Below are positions 1-8,329 of a stretch of DNA of 64,000 nt, in pieces. Within the stretch, counting starts at the first letter, position 1. The number at the start of each line of letters is the position of its first letter. The position numbers and the translations under genes are program-made. Location of the stretch: positions 2,501 to 66,500 of the forward strand of contig NZ_JAYESJ010000001.1 in assembly GCF_034720595.1 (NCBI RefSeq), given 5' to 3'. The notes below the pieces were generated by a model, which saw nothing but the letters and a program-made list of their open reading frames with translations, did not search any database and was not told the origin of the DNA. This DNA comes from Rhizobium sp. CC-YZS058. GTDB taxonomy: Bacteria; Pseudomonadota; Alphaproteobacteria; Rhizobiales; Rhizobiaceae.

Positions 1-458
1 GTCTTCAAGAGAAAGACCACAGTTTGCAGGCTGCGTGAAACACGCGGTTCTGCCTGATCTTTATCCATTGTGAAGAGAAGATTGATCCGGATGGGCCTTG
101 TGGCCCATGCCAGTCAAGGATCGTTGCGTGCTGAAGGGCGGAAGCTTTTTGGATGCGGAACGATCTGGTGGATGTTGCCTGACCGCGCATCCTCGGATTT
201 GATCTCGAGAAGCTGGTCTTGAAGATCCGGCCTCGAAGTGCACCGGCGTGCCTTCGGATGAGGACCGGATCGAACACGTCGATGGCATCATTGAAGACGG
301 CGGTTGTAAAAGGTAACCGCTGGTGTTCGTTCCTCGCCGATCGTTAGCGAGGAACGGTCTGTCCCGGCGCCCTGGAGGTGCCCGGATGGCCAGGTTTGGA
401 CTGCCCTTCGAGCGGAAGCGAGAAGGATAGCTTAGCCAAACCAGACAGATGATGAGCA
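1..458 (+). other. 3' part of 16S-23S rRNA spacer
   Basis: No protein gene or tRNA is visible here. It precedes 23S and is taken as the end of the transcribed spacer; the Ile/Ala tRNAs usual for this spacer would lie before the window. A 10-bp perfect hairpin (328-337 with 347-356, 9-nt loop) is the clearest structure. The final bases form the 5' strand of the 23S processing stem. Confidence 0.7.
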
Positions 459-608
459 TTGGCAATGAGAACGATCAAGAGAAGTAAGGGCATTTGGTGG
501 ATGCCTTGGCATGCACAGGCGAAGAAGGACGTGATACGCTGCGATAAGCCGTGGGGAGCTGCGAATGAGCTTTGATCCATGGATCTCCGAATGGGGAAAC
601 CCACCTTG

Positions 609-742
609 GATGCTTGGGAATCTGGCGCCGTTGGCGCGGACAATCGGAATTGGGCAGTCGGCAGTCGGGTTTGAAAATCCGATTGGCGAATGTCGATTGG
701 CGATTGGCTGCGTCGACGAGGCGGCGCGAGGTTCCAAGCATC
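609..742 (+). other. Intervening sequence in 23S helix 9
   Basis: Between the conserved sequence ending near 608 and that resuming near 743, about 134 nt replace the short helix 9 loop. The ends pair: 609-619 with 732-742, continuing imperfectly inward. Such insertions in Rhizobiales are cut out by RNase III, leaving a fragmented 23S with a separate 5' piece. Cleavage here is inferred from that precedent. Confidence 0.85.
681..708 (+). repeat. Tandem heptamer repeat in the 23S insertion
   Basis: Four consecutive 7-bp units read GATTGGC, GAATGTC, GATTGGC, GATTGGC. The first unit can also pair with CAATCGG at 641-647, so the array folds within the helix 9 insertion. Confidence 0.8.
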
Positions 743-1035
743 GAAACAAGGTATCTGACCTTCGAATACATAGGGGTTAGAAGCGAACGCAGGGAACTGA
801 AACATCTAAGTACCTGCAGGAAAGGACATCAACCGAGACTCCGTTAGTAGTGGCGAGCGAACGCGGACCAGGCCAGTGGCGATTGAAGATAAAGCAGAAC
901 GCGTTGGAAAGCGCGGCCGGAGCGGGTGACAGCCCCGTATGCGGTGAGGCTTTGATCGTCCTTGAGTAAGGCGGGGCACGTGAAACCCTGTCTGAACATG
1001 GGGAGACCACTCTCCAAGCCTAAGTACTCGTGCAT

Positions 1036-1067
<32 letters not shown>

Positions 1068-1645
1068 GTGAAAAGCACCCCGACAAGGGGAGTGAAAGAG
1101 AACCTGAAACCGGATGCCTACAAACAGTGGGAGGCCGCAAGGCTGACCGCGTACCTTTTGTATAATGGGTCAACGACTTAGTGTGACGAGCAAGCTTAAG
1201 CCGGTAGGTGGAGGCGCAGCGAAAGCGAGTCTGAACAGGGCGTTTGAGTTCGTCGCATTAGACCCGAAACCGAGTGATCTAGCCATGAGCAGGTTGAAGG
1301 TTGGGTAACACCAACTGGAGGACCGAACCCGCATCTGTTGCAATAGATTGGGATGACTTGTGGCTAGGGGTGAAAGGCCAATCAAACTCGGAGATAGCTG
1401 GTTCTCCGCGAAAACTATTTAGGTAGTGCGTCGATCGAATACCTCAGGGGGTAGAGCACTGAATGGGCTATGGGGACTCACCGTCTTACTGATCCTAATC
1501 AAACTCCGAATACCTGAGAGTACTAATCGGCAGACACACGGCGGGTGCTAACGTCCGTCGTGAAGAGGGCAACAACCCTGACCTCCATCTAAGGTCCCCA
1601 AGTCATGGCTAAGTGGGAAAGGATGTGAGACTCCCAAAACAACCA

Positions 1646-1677
<32 letters not shown>

Positions 1678-2368
1678 GAAAGCGTAACAGCTCACTGGTC
1701 TAAATAAGGGGTTTTGCGCCGAAAATGTAACGGGGCTAAAGCCATGCACCGAAGCTGAGGCTGACGATCTTACGATCGTTGGGGTAGCGGAGCGTTCCGT
1801 AAGCCAGTGAAGGGAGACCCGTGAGGGCTCCTGGAGGTATCGGAAGTGCGAATGTTGACATGAGTAACGATAAAGAGGGTGAGAGACCCTCTCGCCGAAA
1901 GACCAAGGGTTCCTGCTTAAAGTTCATCTGAGCAGGGTTAGCCGGCCCCTAAGACGAGGCGGACACGCGTAGTCGATGGGAACCACGTTAATAATCGTGG
2001 GCCTGGTGGGAAGTGACGGATCGGGCAACTTGTGAGGGCTTATTGGATTGCGCCTTGCAGGGAACCGGTTCCAGGAAAGAGCCCCACCGTACAGACCGTA
2101 CCCGAAACCGACACAGGTGGTCAGGTAGAGTATACCAAGGCGCTTGAGAGAACTGCGTTGAAGGAACTCGGCAAATTGCACGCGTAACTTCGGAAGAAGC
2201 GTGACCCCATTTTGGGCAACCAGGATGGGGTGGCACAGACCAGGGGGTAGCGACTGTTTATCAAAAACACAGGGCTCTGCGAAGTCTGTAAGACGACGTA
2301 TAGGGTCTGACGCCTGCCCGGTGCTGGAAGGTTAAGAGGAGAGGTGCAAGCTTTGAATCGAAGCCCCA

Positions 2369-2450
<82 letters not shown>

Positions 2451-2523
2451 CGACTTCCCCGCTGTCTCCAACGCAGACTCAGTGAAATTGAATTCCCCGT
2501 GAAGATGCGGGGTTCCTGCGGTC

Positions 2524-2554
<31 letters not shown>

Positions 2555-2878
2555 GCTTTACACTGGCATTCGTGTCGGCATGTGTAGGATAGGTGGTAGG
2601 CTTTGAAGCAGGGACGCCAGTTCCTGTGGAGCCATCCTTGAAATACCACCCTTATCGTCATGGATGTCTAACCGCGGTCCGTTATCCGGATCCGGGACAG
2701 TGTATGGTGGGTAGTTTGACTGGGGCGGTCGCCTCCGAAAGAGTAACGGAGGCGCGCGATGGTGGGCTCAGACCGGTCGGAAATCGGTCGTCGAGTGCAA
2801 TGGCATAAGCCCGCCTGACTGCGAGACTGACAAGTCGAGCAGAGACGAAAGTCGGTCATAGTGATCCGGTGGTCCCGC

Positions 2879-2932
<54 letters not shown>

Positions 2933-2961
2933 GACCCCCAAGAGTCCATATCGACGGGGTT

Positions 2962-3001
<40 letters not shown>

Positions 3002-3047
3002 GAGCAGGTCCCAAGGGTTTGGCTGTTCGCCAATTAAAGCGGTACGT

Positions 3048-3088
<41 letters not shown>

Positions 3089-3115
3089 TGCCGTGGGTGT
3101 AGGAATATTGACAGG

Positions 3116-3148
<33 letters not shown>

Positions 3149-3371
3149 ATATCTCTGGTGGACCTGTTGTCCTGCCAAGGGCATAGCAGGGTAGCTATAT
3201 ATGGACGGGATAACCGCTGAAGGCATCTAAGCGGGAAACCCCCCTGAAAACGAGTATTCCCTGAAGAACCGTGGAAGACGACCACGTTGATAGGCCGGGT
3301 GTGGACGTGCAGCAATGCATGAAGCTTACCGGTACTAATCGTTCGTTCGATCTTGATCGTTCCCATTGCTT

Positions 3372-3662
3372 GTGCTCATCACCGCGCGCCGCGCGGCGAT
3401 GATGCCATGTTATGTGCTCGCGCTGTCGCGGCCTTCGGCCGCTTCGCTGCGCACGGCGCGCCGGACGCCCGGCGGCTCGGCTCTGCCGGCTGCTGGAAAA
3501 ATCCGGCACGCGCTTGCGGAGCCTCCAAACGGCTCCCTCGCCACTGCCATACCAACGACGTGTTCAAAACCAGCGATTGCCGACTGGCGAATACCCTATT
3601 CGCACTGCGCACTTCGCACTTCGCCCCAAATCCAGCTTCTCGAAAAACACTTGCCCTTAGCC
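3372..3662 (+). other. 23S-5S internal transcribed spacer
   Basis: No gene is seen in this stretch of about 290 nt. It is very GC-rich at the start, with a hairpin around 3377-3403, and more repetitive at the end. Several short ORFs cross it on both strands but have no ribosome binding site or family resemblance. Confidence 0.75.
3599..3626 (+). repeat. Tandem heptamer repeat in the 23S-5S spacer
   Basis: Four 7-bp units: TTCGCAC, TGCGCAC, TTCGCAC, TTCGCCC. Just upstream (3575-3595) are degenerate units (GATTGCC, GACTGGC, GAATACC) that match the heptamers inside the 23S insertion. Confidence 0.8.
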
Positions 3663-3780
3663 GACCTGGTGGTCATCGCGGGGTTCCCCCACCCGTTCCC
3701 ATTCCGAACACGGCCGTGAAACGCCCCAGCGCCTATGGTACTTCGTCTCAAGACGCGGGAGAGTCGGTCGCTGCCAGGTC
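3663..3780 (+). rRNA. rrf: 5S ribosomal RNA
   Basis: The terminal helix is clear: GACCTGG at 3663-3669 pairs with CCAGGTC at 3774-3780. The conserved core CCCATTCCGAACACGG lies in the middle. The length of 118 nt is normal. It sits between 23S and the initiator tRNA in the same operon. Confidence 0.95.
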
Positions 3781-3836
3781 TGCTAAGCGCAAGTCATCCA
3801 ATCTTCTCATCACACATCCCCAAACCAATCCCATTC

Positions 3837-3913
<77 letters not shown>

Positions 3914-3930
3914 AACACACCCAAAACACC

Positions 3931-3966
3931 AAAAGCCCCGTTCGCTCTCGCCGACGGGGCTTTCTT
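3931..3966 (+). terminator. Intrinsic terminator of the rRNA operon
   Basis: Perfect 10-bp stem AAAGCCCCGT (3932-3941) with ACGGGGCTTT (3954-3963) and a 12-nt loop, ending in a short T-rich run. It lies 18 nt after the tRNA and closes the operon. Confidence 0.85.
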
Positions 3967-4135
3967 GCGTTCCAGGCAAAGCGGAAGGGGGCTTGTGGGG
4001 CGGAGGATGGAATCCGTTCCCAATGGGCACAACCCTGCGGAAAAGGACTTAACCTCGCCCGTCATCTGTGAGAAACCCGATTCGGTAAGATAGCCTTAAC
4101 GAAGCCTCGGCACGCGAGGCGCATGGGAGGATGAT

Positions 4136-5254
4136 ATGAAGACGGTTCTGGTTTTGGGAACGACGCTCGGGCTTTTGCTCGGCGCGGCGGCGGCGCGGGC
4201 CGATGATCTGATGATCGCGGTCGCGGGGCCGTTGACCGGGCCTCTGGCGACGATCGGCGACCAGTTCAAGCAGGGCGCGCAGGCGGCGGCGGACGCGATC
4301 AACGCCAAGGGCGGCGTCCGGGGTCGCAAGATCGCGCTGCAGTTCGAGGACGATCAGTGCGATCCCAAGCAGGCGGTTTCCGTCGCCAACCGCATCGCCG
4401 CGGCCGGGATCCAGTTCGTCGACGGGCATGCCTGCTCGGGCTCGTCCATCCCCGCCTCTGCCGTCTACGCGGAAAACGCCACGCTGATGATGACCCCTGC
4501 CTCCTCGAATCCGGTTCTGACCGACGAGGCGGCCGCCAAAGAGTGGCCGAACATCATGCGGCTCTACACGCGCGACGATGCGCAGGGTGCGTTCATCGGG
4601 CCGTGGATCGCCAAGACCTATGCCGGCAAGAATGTCGCCGTGCTGCACGACAAGTCGGCCTATGGCCAGGGCGTCGCCGATGTCGTCCGCGCCTCCTTGA
4701 ACGAGAACGGCCTGAAGGAAGTCATGGCCGAAGGCATCAATGCCGGCGAGAAGGATTACAACGTCCTCGTCACCAAGCTGAAGGAGGCCAAGGTCGATGT
4801 CGTCTATTTCGGCGGCTATCACCCGGAGGCCGGGCTGATCCTGCGTCAGGCAGCCGAGCAGGGCTACACGTTCCAGCTGATCATGCCGGATTCCATCTCC
4901 TCGCCGGAGTTCTGGCAGGTGGCAGGGCCGGCCGGCGAAGGCACGCTCTTCGTGTTCCCGTCTGACCCACAGGCGAAGCCGGAAGCCAAGGACGCGGTTG
5001 AGAAGATTAAGGCCGGCGGCTTCAAGCCAGAAGGCTTCACGCTCTTCTCCTATGCCGTCGTCCAGGCAATCGCCCAGGGCGTCGAGCGTGCGGGATCGGA
5101 TGATCCGACCGAGGTCGCCAAGGCCTTGAAGAACGGCCAGCCTGTCGAGACGGTGGTCGGGAGCGTGATCTTTGATGAGAAGGGCGATTTGAAGAACGCC
5201 AGCTACGATATCAATCGCTGGAGCAACGGTTCCTACGCGCCGATCGCAAAGTAA
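4136..5254 (+). CDS. Branched-chain amino-acid-type ABC binding protein (LivK-like)
   Basis: A 372-aa periplasmic solute-binding protein of the Leu/Ile/Val type (Peripla_BP_6 fold). A signal peptide covers about residues 1-22 (cleavage after ARA). The mature protein starts with the typical IAVAGPLTGPLA strand, followed by GDQFKQGAQAAADAINAKGG and the PASSNP ligand-loop region near residue 120. The start ATG has GGGAGG six bases before it. No permease or ATPase gene is adjacent, so it is an orphan binding protein that probably works with a Liv transporter encoded elsewhere. Leu/Ile/Val specificity is inferred from the family; related proteins bind other amino acids or amides. Confidence 0.9.
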   Translation: MKTVLVLGTTLGLLLGAAAARADDLMIAVAGPLTGPLATIGDQFKQGAQAAADAINAKGGVRGRKIALQFEDDQCDPKQAVSVANRIAAAGIQFVDGHACSGSSIPASAVYAENATLMMTPASSNPVLTDEAAAKEWPNIMRLYTRDDAQGAFIGPWIAKTYAGKNVAVLHDKSAYGQGVADVVRASLNENGLKEVMAEGINAGEKDYNVLVTKLKEAKVDVVYFGGYHPEAGLILRQAAEQGYTFQLIMPDSISSPEFWQVAGPAGEGTLFVFPSDPQAKPEAKDAVEKIKAGGFKPEGFTLFSYAVVQAIAQGVERAGSDDPTEVAKALKNGQPVETVVGSVIFDEKGDLKNASYDINRWSNGSYAPIAK

Positions 5255-5260
5255 GCGCCT

Positions 5261-5292
5261 CGGCTCGGCTGCAGCAGACTGCAGCCGAGCCG
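5261..5292. terminator. Bidirectional hairpin between convergent genes
   Basis: A 14-bp perfect stem (5261-5274 with 5279-5292) with the 4-nt loop CAGA. It lies seven bases after the LivK-like stop and four before the Nudix stop on the other strand, so it can serve both. Confidence 0.75.
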
Positions 5293-5295
5293 TCC

Positions 5296-5832
5296 CTATT
5301 GCGGCGTGAAGCCGACCAGCAGCGACTTGAGTTCGATCTCGCGCACGCGGCGCGCCGCCTCGTCCGGGCTGACCCAGGCGAGAATCCGCTGCCCTTTTTC
5401 CTTGAAGTCGTCCCGCGATTCCCGCACCTCGATCTGGAACAGATCGACGATGCAGGGCGCAACCTCGCCATTGTCGAAGAGCTTCAGGTAGGTGTAGTGG
5501 CCGACGGGCTTTCGCCGCACCTTGCCGCGCACACCCGCCTCCTGCCAGGCTTCGAGTGCCGCGGCCCTGTGCGGGGTCTTGCCTTTCATCGGCCAGCCCT
5601 TCGGCAGGATCCAGCGCCCGCTCTCCCGCGTGGTCACGAGAAGGATTTCGATCTCGGCTTCGCTCTTTTTATAGCGGAAGCACAAAGCACCATATTGCTG
5701 GCGAAAGGCGCCGGAAAAGAGCTTGTCGGGGTTTGCGGCCAGTTGCTTCAGCAAAGGCCGGTCGCGGCCCTTTTCGCCCTCGCGCGCCTTCTTCTTGCCG
5801 AAGGTCAATCCGGAAGGGAGCGACTCCATCAT
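5296..5832 (-). CDS. Nudix hydrolase-like protein with a degenerate Nudix box
   Basis: A 178-aa protein with a Nudix fold. The expected box G-x5-E-x7-REUxEExGU appears as G-WPMKG-K-TPHRAAA-LEAWQEAGV, so the first Glu is Lys, the Arg is Leu and one metal-binding Glu is Gln. The preceding ILPKGWPMKG segment is typical of a rhizobial group resembling diphosphoinositol polyphosphate phosphohydrolases. The start at 5832 is chosen because GGAGG lies 9 nt upstream; the frame is open further upstream without a better site. The substrate is unknown. With two of the three usual acidic residues kept, catalysis may be reduced or use a different metal arrangement. Confidence 0.75.
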   Translation of the reverse strand: MMESLPSGLTFGKKKAREGEKGRDRPLLKQLAANPDKLFSGAFRQQYGALCFRYKKSEAEIEILLVTTRESGRWILPKGWPMKGKTPHRAAALEAWQEAGVRGKVRRKPVGHYTYLKLFDNGEVAPCIVDLFQIEVRESRDDFKEKGQRILAWVSPDEAARRVREIELKSLLVGFTPQ

Positions 5833-5973
5833 TTCCGTCGGCCTCCGCCGGAATTGGATGCATCTCCTCCAGTCCCCGACCGCAGCGGACGGGCGGAACG
5901 ACATGTCAGTTCCGACCGGGAGAGAGTGCTGCCGTTCCCTCGTCCTGGCAAGCCCCCGCTGCAGGCCGCCCGC

Positions 5974-6978
5974 TCAGCCAAGCAGCGTGACCACGGCATA
6001 GATGAGGGCGGAAACGGCTGCCGCGGCGGGCATGGTGACGATCCAGGCAATGACGATGTTGCCCGCCAGTCCCCACTGCACGGCGGAGACGCGGCGCGCC
6101 GCGCCGACGCCGACGATGGCGCCGGTGATCGTATGGGTGGTGGAAACGGGAATGCCGAGCCAGGTGGCGCCGAACAGCGTCAGCGCGCCGCCTGTTTCGG
6201 CGCAGAACCCCTGCATCGGGTTGAGCCGGGTAATCTTCGAACCCATGGTGTGGACGATGCGCCAGCCGCCGAACAGGGTGCCGAGCGCCATGGCGGACTG
6301 GCAGGAGATGACCACCCAGAACGGAACGTAGAAGCTGTTGCCGAGATAGCCTTGGCTGAACAGCAGTACGGCGATGATGCCCATGGTCTTCTGCGCGTCA
6401 TTGCCCCCATGCCCGAGCGAGTAGAGCGAGGCCGAGACGAACTGCATGACACGGAAGGTGCGGTCGACGGCAAAAGGCGTCTGGCGCACGAAGATCCACG
6501 ATACGGCGAGGACGAGGACCAGCGCGAGCAGGAAGCCGATCAGCGGCGACAGGAAGATCGCCCCGAAGGTCTTGAGGAACCCTGCCCAGACGACGCCGTT
6601 AAAGCCCGCCTTCACGAGGCCTGCGCCGAGGAGGCCACCGACGAGAGCATGCGAGGAGCTGGAGGGAATGCCGAACACCCAGGTCACGATGTTCCAGGTG
6701 ATGGCGCCCATGAGCGCGGCGAAGATGACCGCCGGGGAGACGATCGCAGGATCGATGATCCCCTTGCCCACGGTCTCGGCCACATGCAGGCCGAAGAACA
6801 GGAAGGCGATGAAATTGAAGAAGGCGGCCCAGGCCACGGCAAATTGCGGCCGCAGCACACGGGTCGAAACGATGGTGGCGATCGAATTGGCCGCATCATG
6901 CAGCCCATTCAGAAAATCGAAGAACAGCGCGACCCCGATGAGCGCGAAGAGCAGCGGCAGCGCCAGTGTCGCATCCAT
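5974..6978 (-). CDS. pit: Low-affinity inorganic phosphate transporter, PiT family
   Basis: A 334-aa inner-membrane protein with about ten hydrophobic segments and the two inverted PiT signature repeats: FLNGLHDAANSIATI (residues 22-36) and LGHGGNDAQKTMG (188-200). The paired FGIPSSSSHALVGG and GIPVSTTHTITGA motifs are also present. PiT proteins import metal-phosphate with protons. The start overlaps the stop of the upstream DUF47 gene by one base (TGATG), so the two are translationally coupled. A Pho box upstream of the pair points to control by PhoB. In Sinorhizobium meliloti the equivalent orfA-pit operon is repressed by PhoB under phosphate limitation. Confidence 0.95.
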   Translation of the reverse strand: MDATLALPLLFALIGVALFFDFLNGLHDAANSIATIVSTRVLRPQFAVAWAAFFNFIAFLFFGLHVAETVGKGIIDPAIVSPAVIFAALMGAITWNIVTWVFGIPSSSSHALVGGLLGAGLVKAGFNGVVWAGFLKTFGAIFLSPLIGFLLALVLVLAVSWIFVRQTPFAVDRTFRVMQFVSASLYSLGHGGNDAQKTMGIIAVLLFSQGYLGNSFYVPFWVVISCQSAMALGTLFGGWRIVHTMGSKITRLNPMQGFCAETGGALTLFGATWLGIPVSTTHTITGAIVGVGAARRVSAVQWGLAGNIVIAWIVTMPAAAAVSALIYAVVTLLG

Positions 6979-7622
6979 CAGACGTTCTCGATCACAATGC
7001 CGCTGATCTCGTTGGCGACATCCTCGAAGCGGTCGACGACCTTCTCCAGTTCGCCATAGATCTCGCTGCCGATCAGATAGGCCATGGCGTCCCCCTTGGC
7101 GCCGTGGTGGGTGAAGAGAGCCTTGAGGCCGAGATCATGCAATTCGTCGGAACGGCCTTCGACGCGGGTCACCGTTTCGGAAATCTGGGAAAGACGCTGC
7201 GCATTGGCGCCCACCTTGTCGAGCAGCGGGATGGCTTCCGCGATCAGATGAGCGGCCTTGACGATCTCGCCGCCCATTTCGCGCATCAGCGGGTCGAAGC
7301 TGCTCTGCTGGAAAAGGCGGATCGTCTTCACCGTCTTGTGCATCATGTCGATCGCGTCATCCATCGACTGGATGAGATCCTTGATATCGCCGCGATCGAA
7401 GGGCGTGATGAAGCTGCGACGCACGGCCAGAAGAACATCGCGGGTGATGGCGTCCGCCTGATCCTCGAGCGCGATGATCCGGTCGCAATTGCGCTCGACA
7501 TCGCGGCCTTCGAGCAGCGCTGCCAGCGCCTCCGCCGCTTCCACAACGACGGCCGAGTGGGCGGCAAACATCTCGAAGAACCGCTCTTCACGCGGCATCA
7601 ACTTGCGGAAAAGGCCCATCAT
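6978..7622 (-). CDS. PhoU-like DUF47 partner of Pit (OrfA/TIGR00153 type)
   Basis: A 214-aa all-helical DUF47 protein, the standard upstream neighbour of pit in rhizobia. It has the repeated acidic helices of the PhoU fold (ALEDQADAITRD near residue 51, QSMDDAIDMMHKTVK near 85, VDRFEDVANEISG near 198) and no signal peptide. It is thought to act at the membrane on Pit, possibly gating uptake. Two consecutive ATG codons (7622 and 7619) are possible starts, with AAGGG 12 nt upstream. It is first in a two-gene operon with pit, and a Pho box lies 25-42 bp before the start. Confidence 0.93.
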   Translation of the reverse strand: MMGLFRKLMPREERFFEMFAAHSAVVVEAAEALAALLEGRDVERNCDRIIALEDQADAITRDVLLAVRRSFITPFDRGDIKDLIQSMDDAIDMMHKTVKTIRLFQQSSFDPLMREMGGEIVKAAHLIAEAIPLLDKVGANAQRLSQISETVTRVEGRSDELHDLGLKALFTHHGAKGDAMAYLIGSEIYGELEKVVDRFEDVANEISGIVIENV

Positions 7623-7646
7623 GCGCGCAAACCCTTGCTCTCGGCA

Positions 7647-7664
7647 CTGTCACAAAACTGTCAT
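7647..7664 (+). promoter_or_regulatory. Pho box (PhoB site), facing away from the DUF47-pit operon
   Basis: CTGTCACAAAACTGTCAT is two CTGTCAY direct repeats with 11-bp period, matching the PhoB consensus CTGTCATAWAWCTGTCAY at all but one position. It reads on the + strand while the operon it precedes is on the - strand, and no + strand gene begins within 650 bp. This fits an operator for repression, not an activating Pho box. Confidence 0.85.
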
Positions 7665-7805
7665 ATAGGCGGCTAAGCGCCGCTGGGAAAGCCGAAAGTT
7701 CTGGGGATACAGGCTTTGCCTCGCTGCATCCTGCATGGATGGCGGAAGGCGCGGGGCGTTCCGCCAGGGGAGGGAGCCGAGGGCAGCTCGGTCCCCCTTG
7801 GTCCC

Positions 7806-8120
7806 TTAGTTCGAGGGAGCGCTCCAGCCCTGGGCCTCGTCGATCCAGACCTTGCCGCTCGCCTTGTCGAACAGGCAGAGCATCGTGCCGCGGGCACCCT
7901 TCATCGTCTTCTGCGGAAAGACGCCGCTGACGAGAACGGCGACCTTGCCGAGCGTGTCGTCGAACTGCACCGGACGGGACGCCTTGGGCGTCTTCAGGCC
8001 ACTGGCCTTGGTGCAGGCGGCGGTCACTTTTCGGTCGAGCTCCGCCCAGGCGGCGTCCGAGGATGCATGGGCAGCGGTAACGGTCATTGCCAGGGGCAGG
8101 GCCAGCAGGAGAGTGCGCAT
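7806..8120 (-). CDS. Small secreted protein of unknown function
   Basis: A 104-aa protein with a clear signal peptide (MRTLLLALPLAMTVTAAHA, cleavage near residue 19), so it is probably periplasmic. I do not recognise the family. The mature part is soluble-looking, with two cysteines (one in TAACTKASG, one in TMLCLFDKASGKVW) that could form a disulfide. The frame is open upstream to 8306, but the start at 8120 is preferred because AGAGGGA lies about nine bases before it and a signal peptide follows directly. It is monocistronic, divergent from the dihydroxyacetone kinase gene; a weak hairpin follows its stop. Confidence 0.7.
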   Translation of the reverse strand: MRTLLLALPLAMTVTAAHASSDAAWAELDRKVTAACTKASGLKTPKASRPVQFDDTLGKVAVLVSGVFPQKTMKGARGTMLCLFDKASGKVWIDEAQGWSAPSN

Positions 8121-8329
8121 GATGAGAGATCCCTCTGTTCGTCTTCCGTCGATTGCCCGCAGGGGCGTCGTGCGCTTCACAGGGGATTGTCTCGAAAGTG
8201 AGGCGCTTGCCTCCTGCACGGCACGTGACATGTTTAGGGGGGCGCCGCGTTGCTGTCGGCGGAGCATGGGCTGCGACTTGACGCCCGGCCGCGAAGAGGC
8301 GTGCATGCCCAGGCGAGGAGGAGACCTTC

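Noticed and set aside
1-458. Search for tRNA-Ile or tRNA-Ala in the spacer
   Set aside because: No cloverleaf or anticodon arm found in this part.
5299-7059. 586-aa + strand ORF opposite the Nudix, pit and DUF47 genes
   Set aside because: Low-complexity Asp/Gly/Arg/Glu-rich antisense product of GC-rich genes; the opposite strand has clear families.
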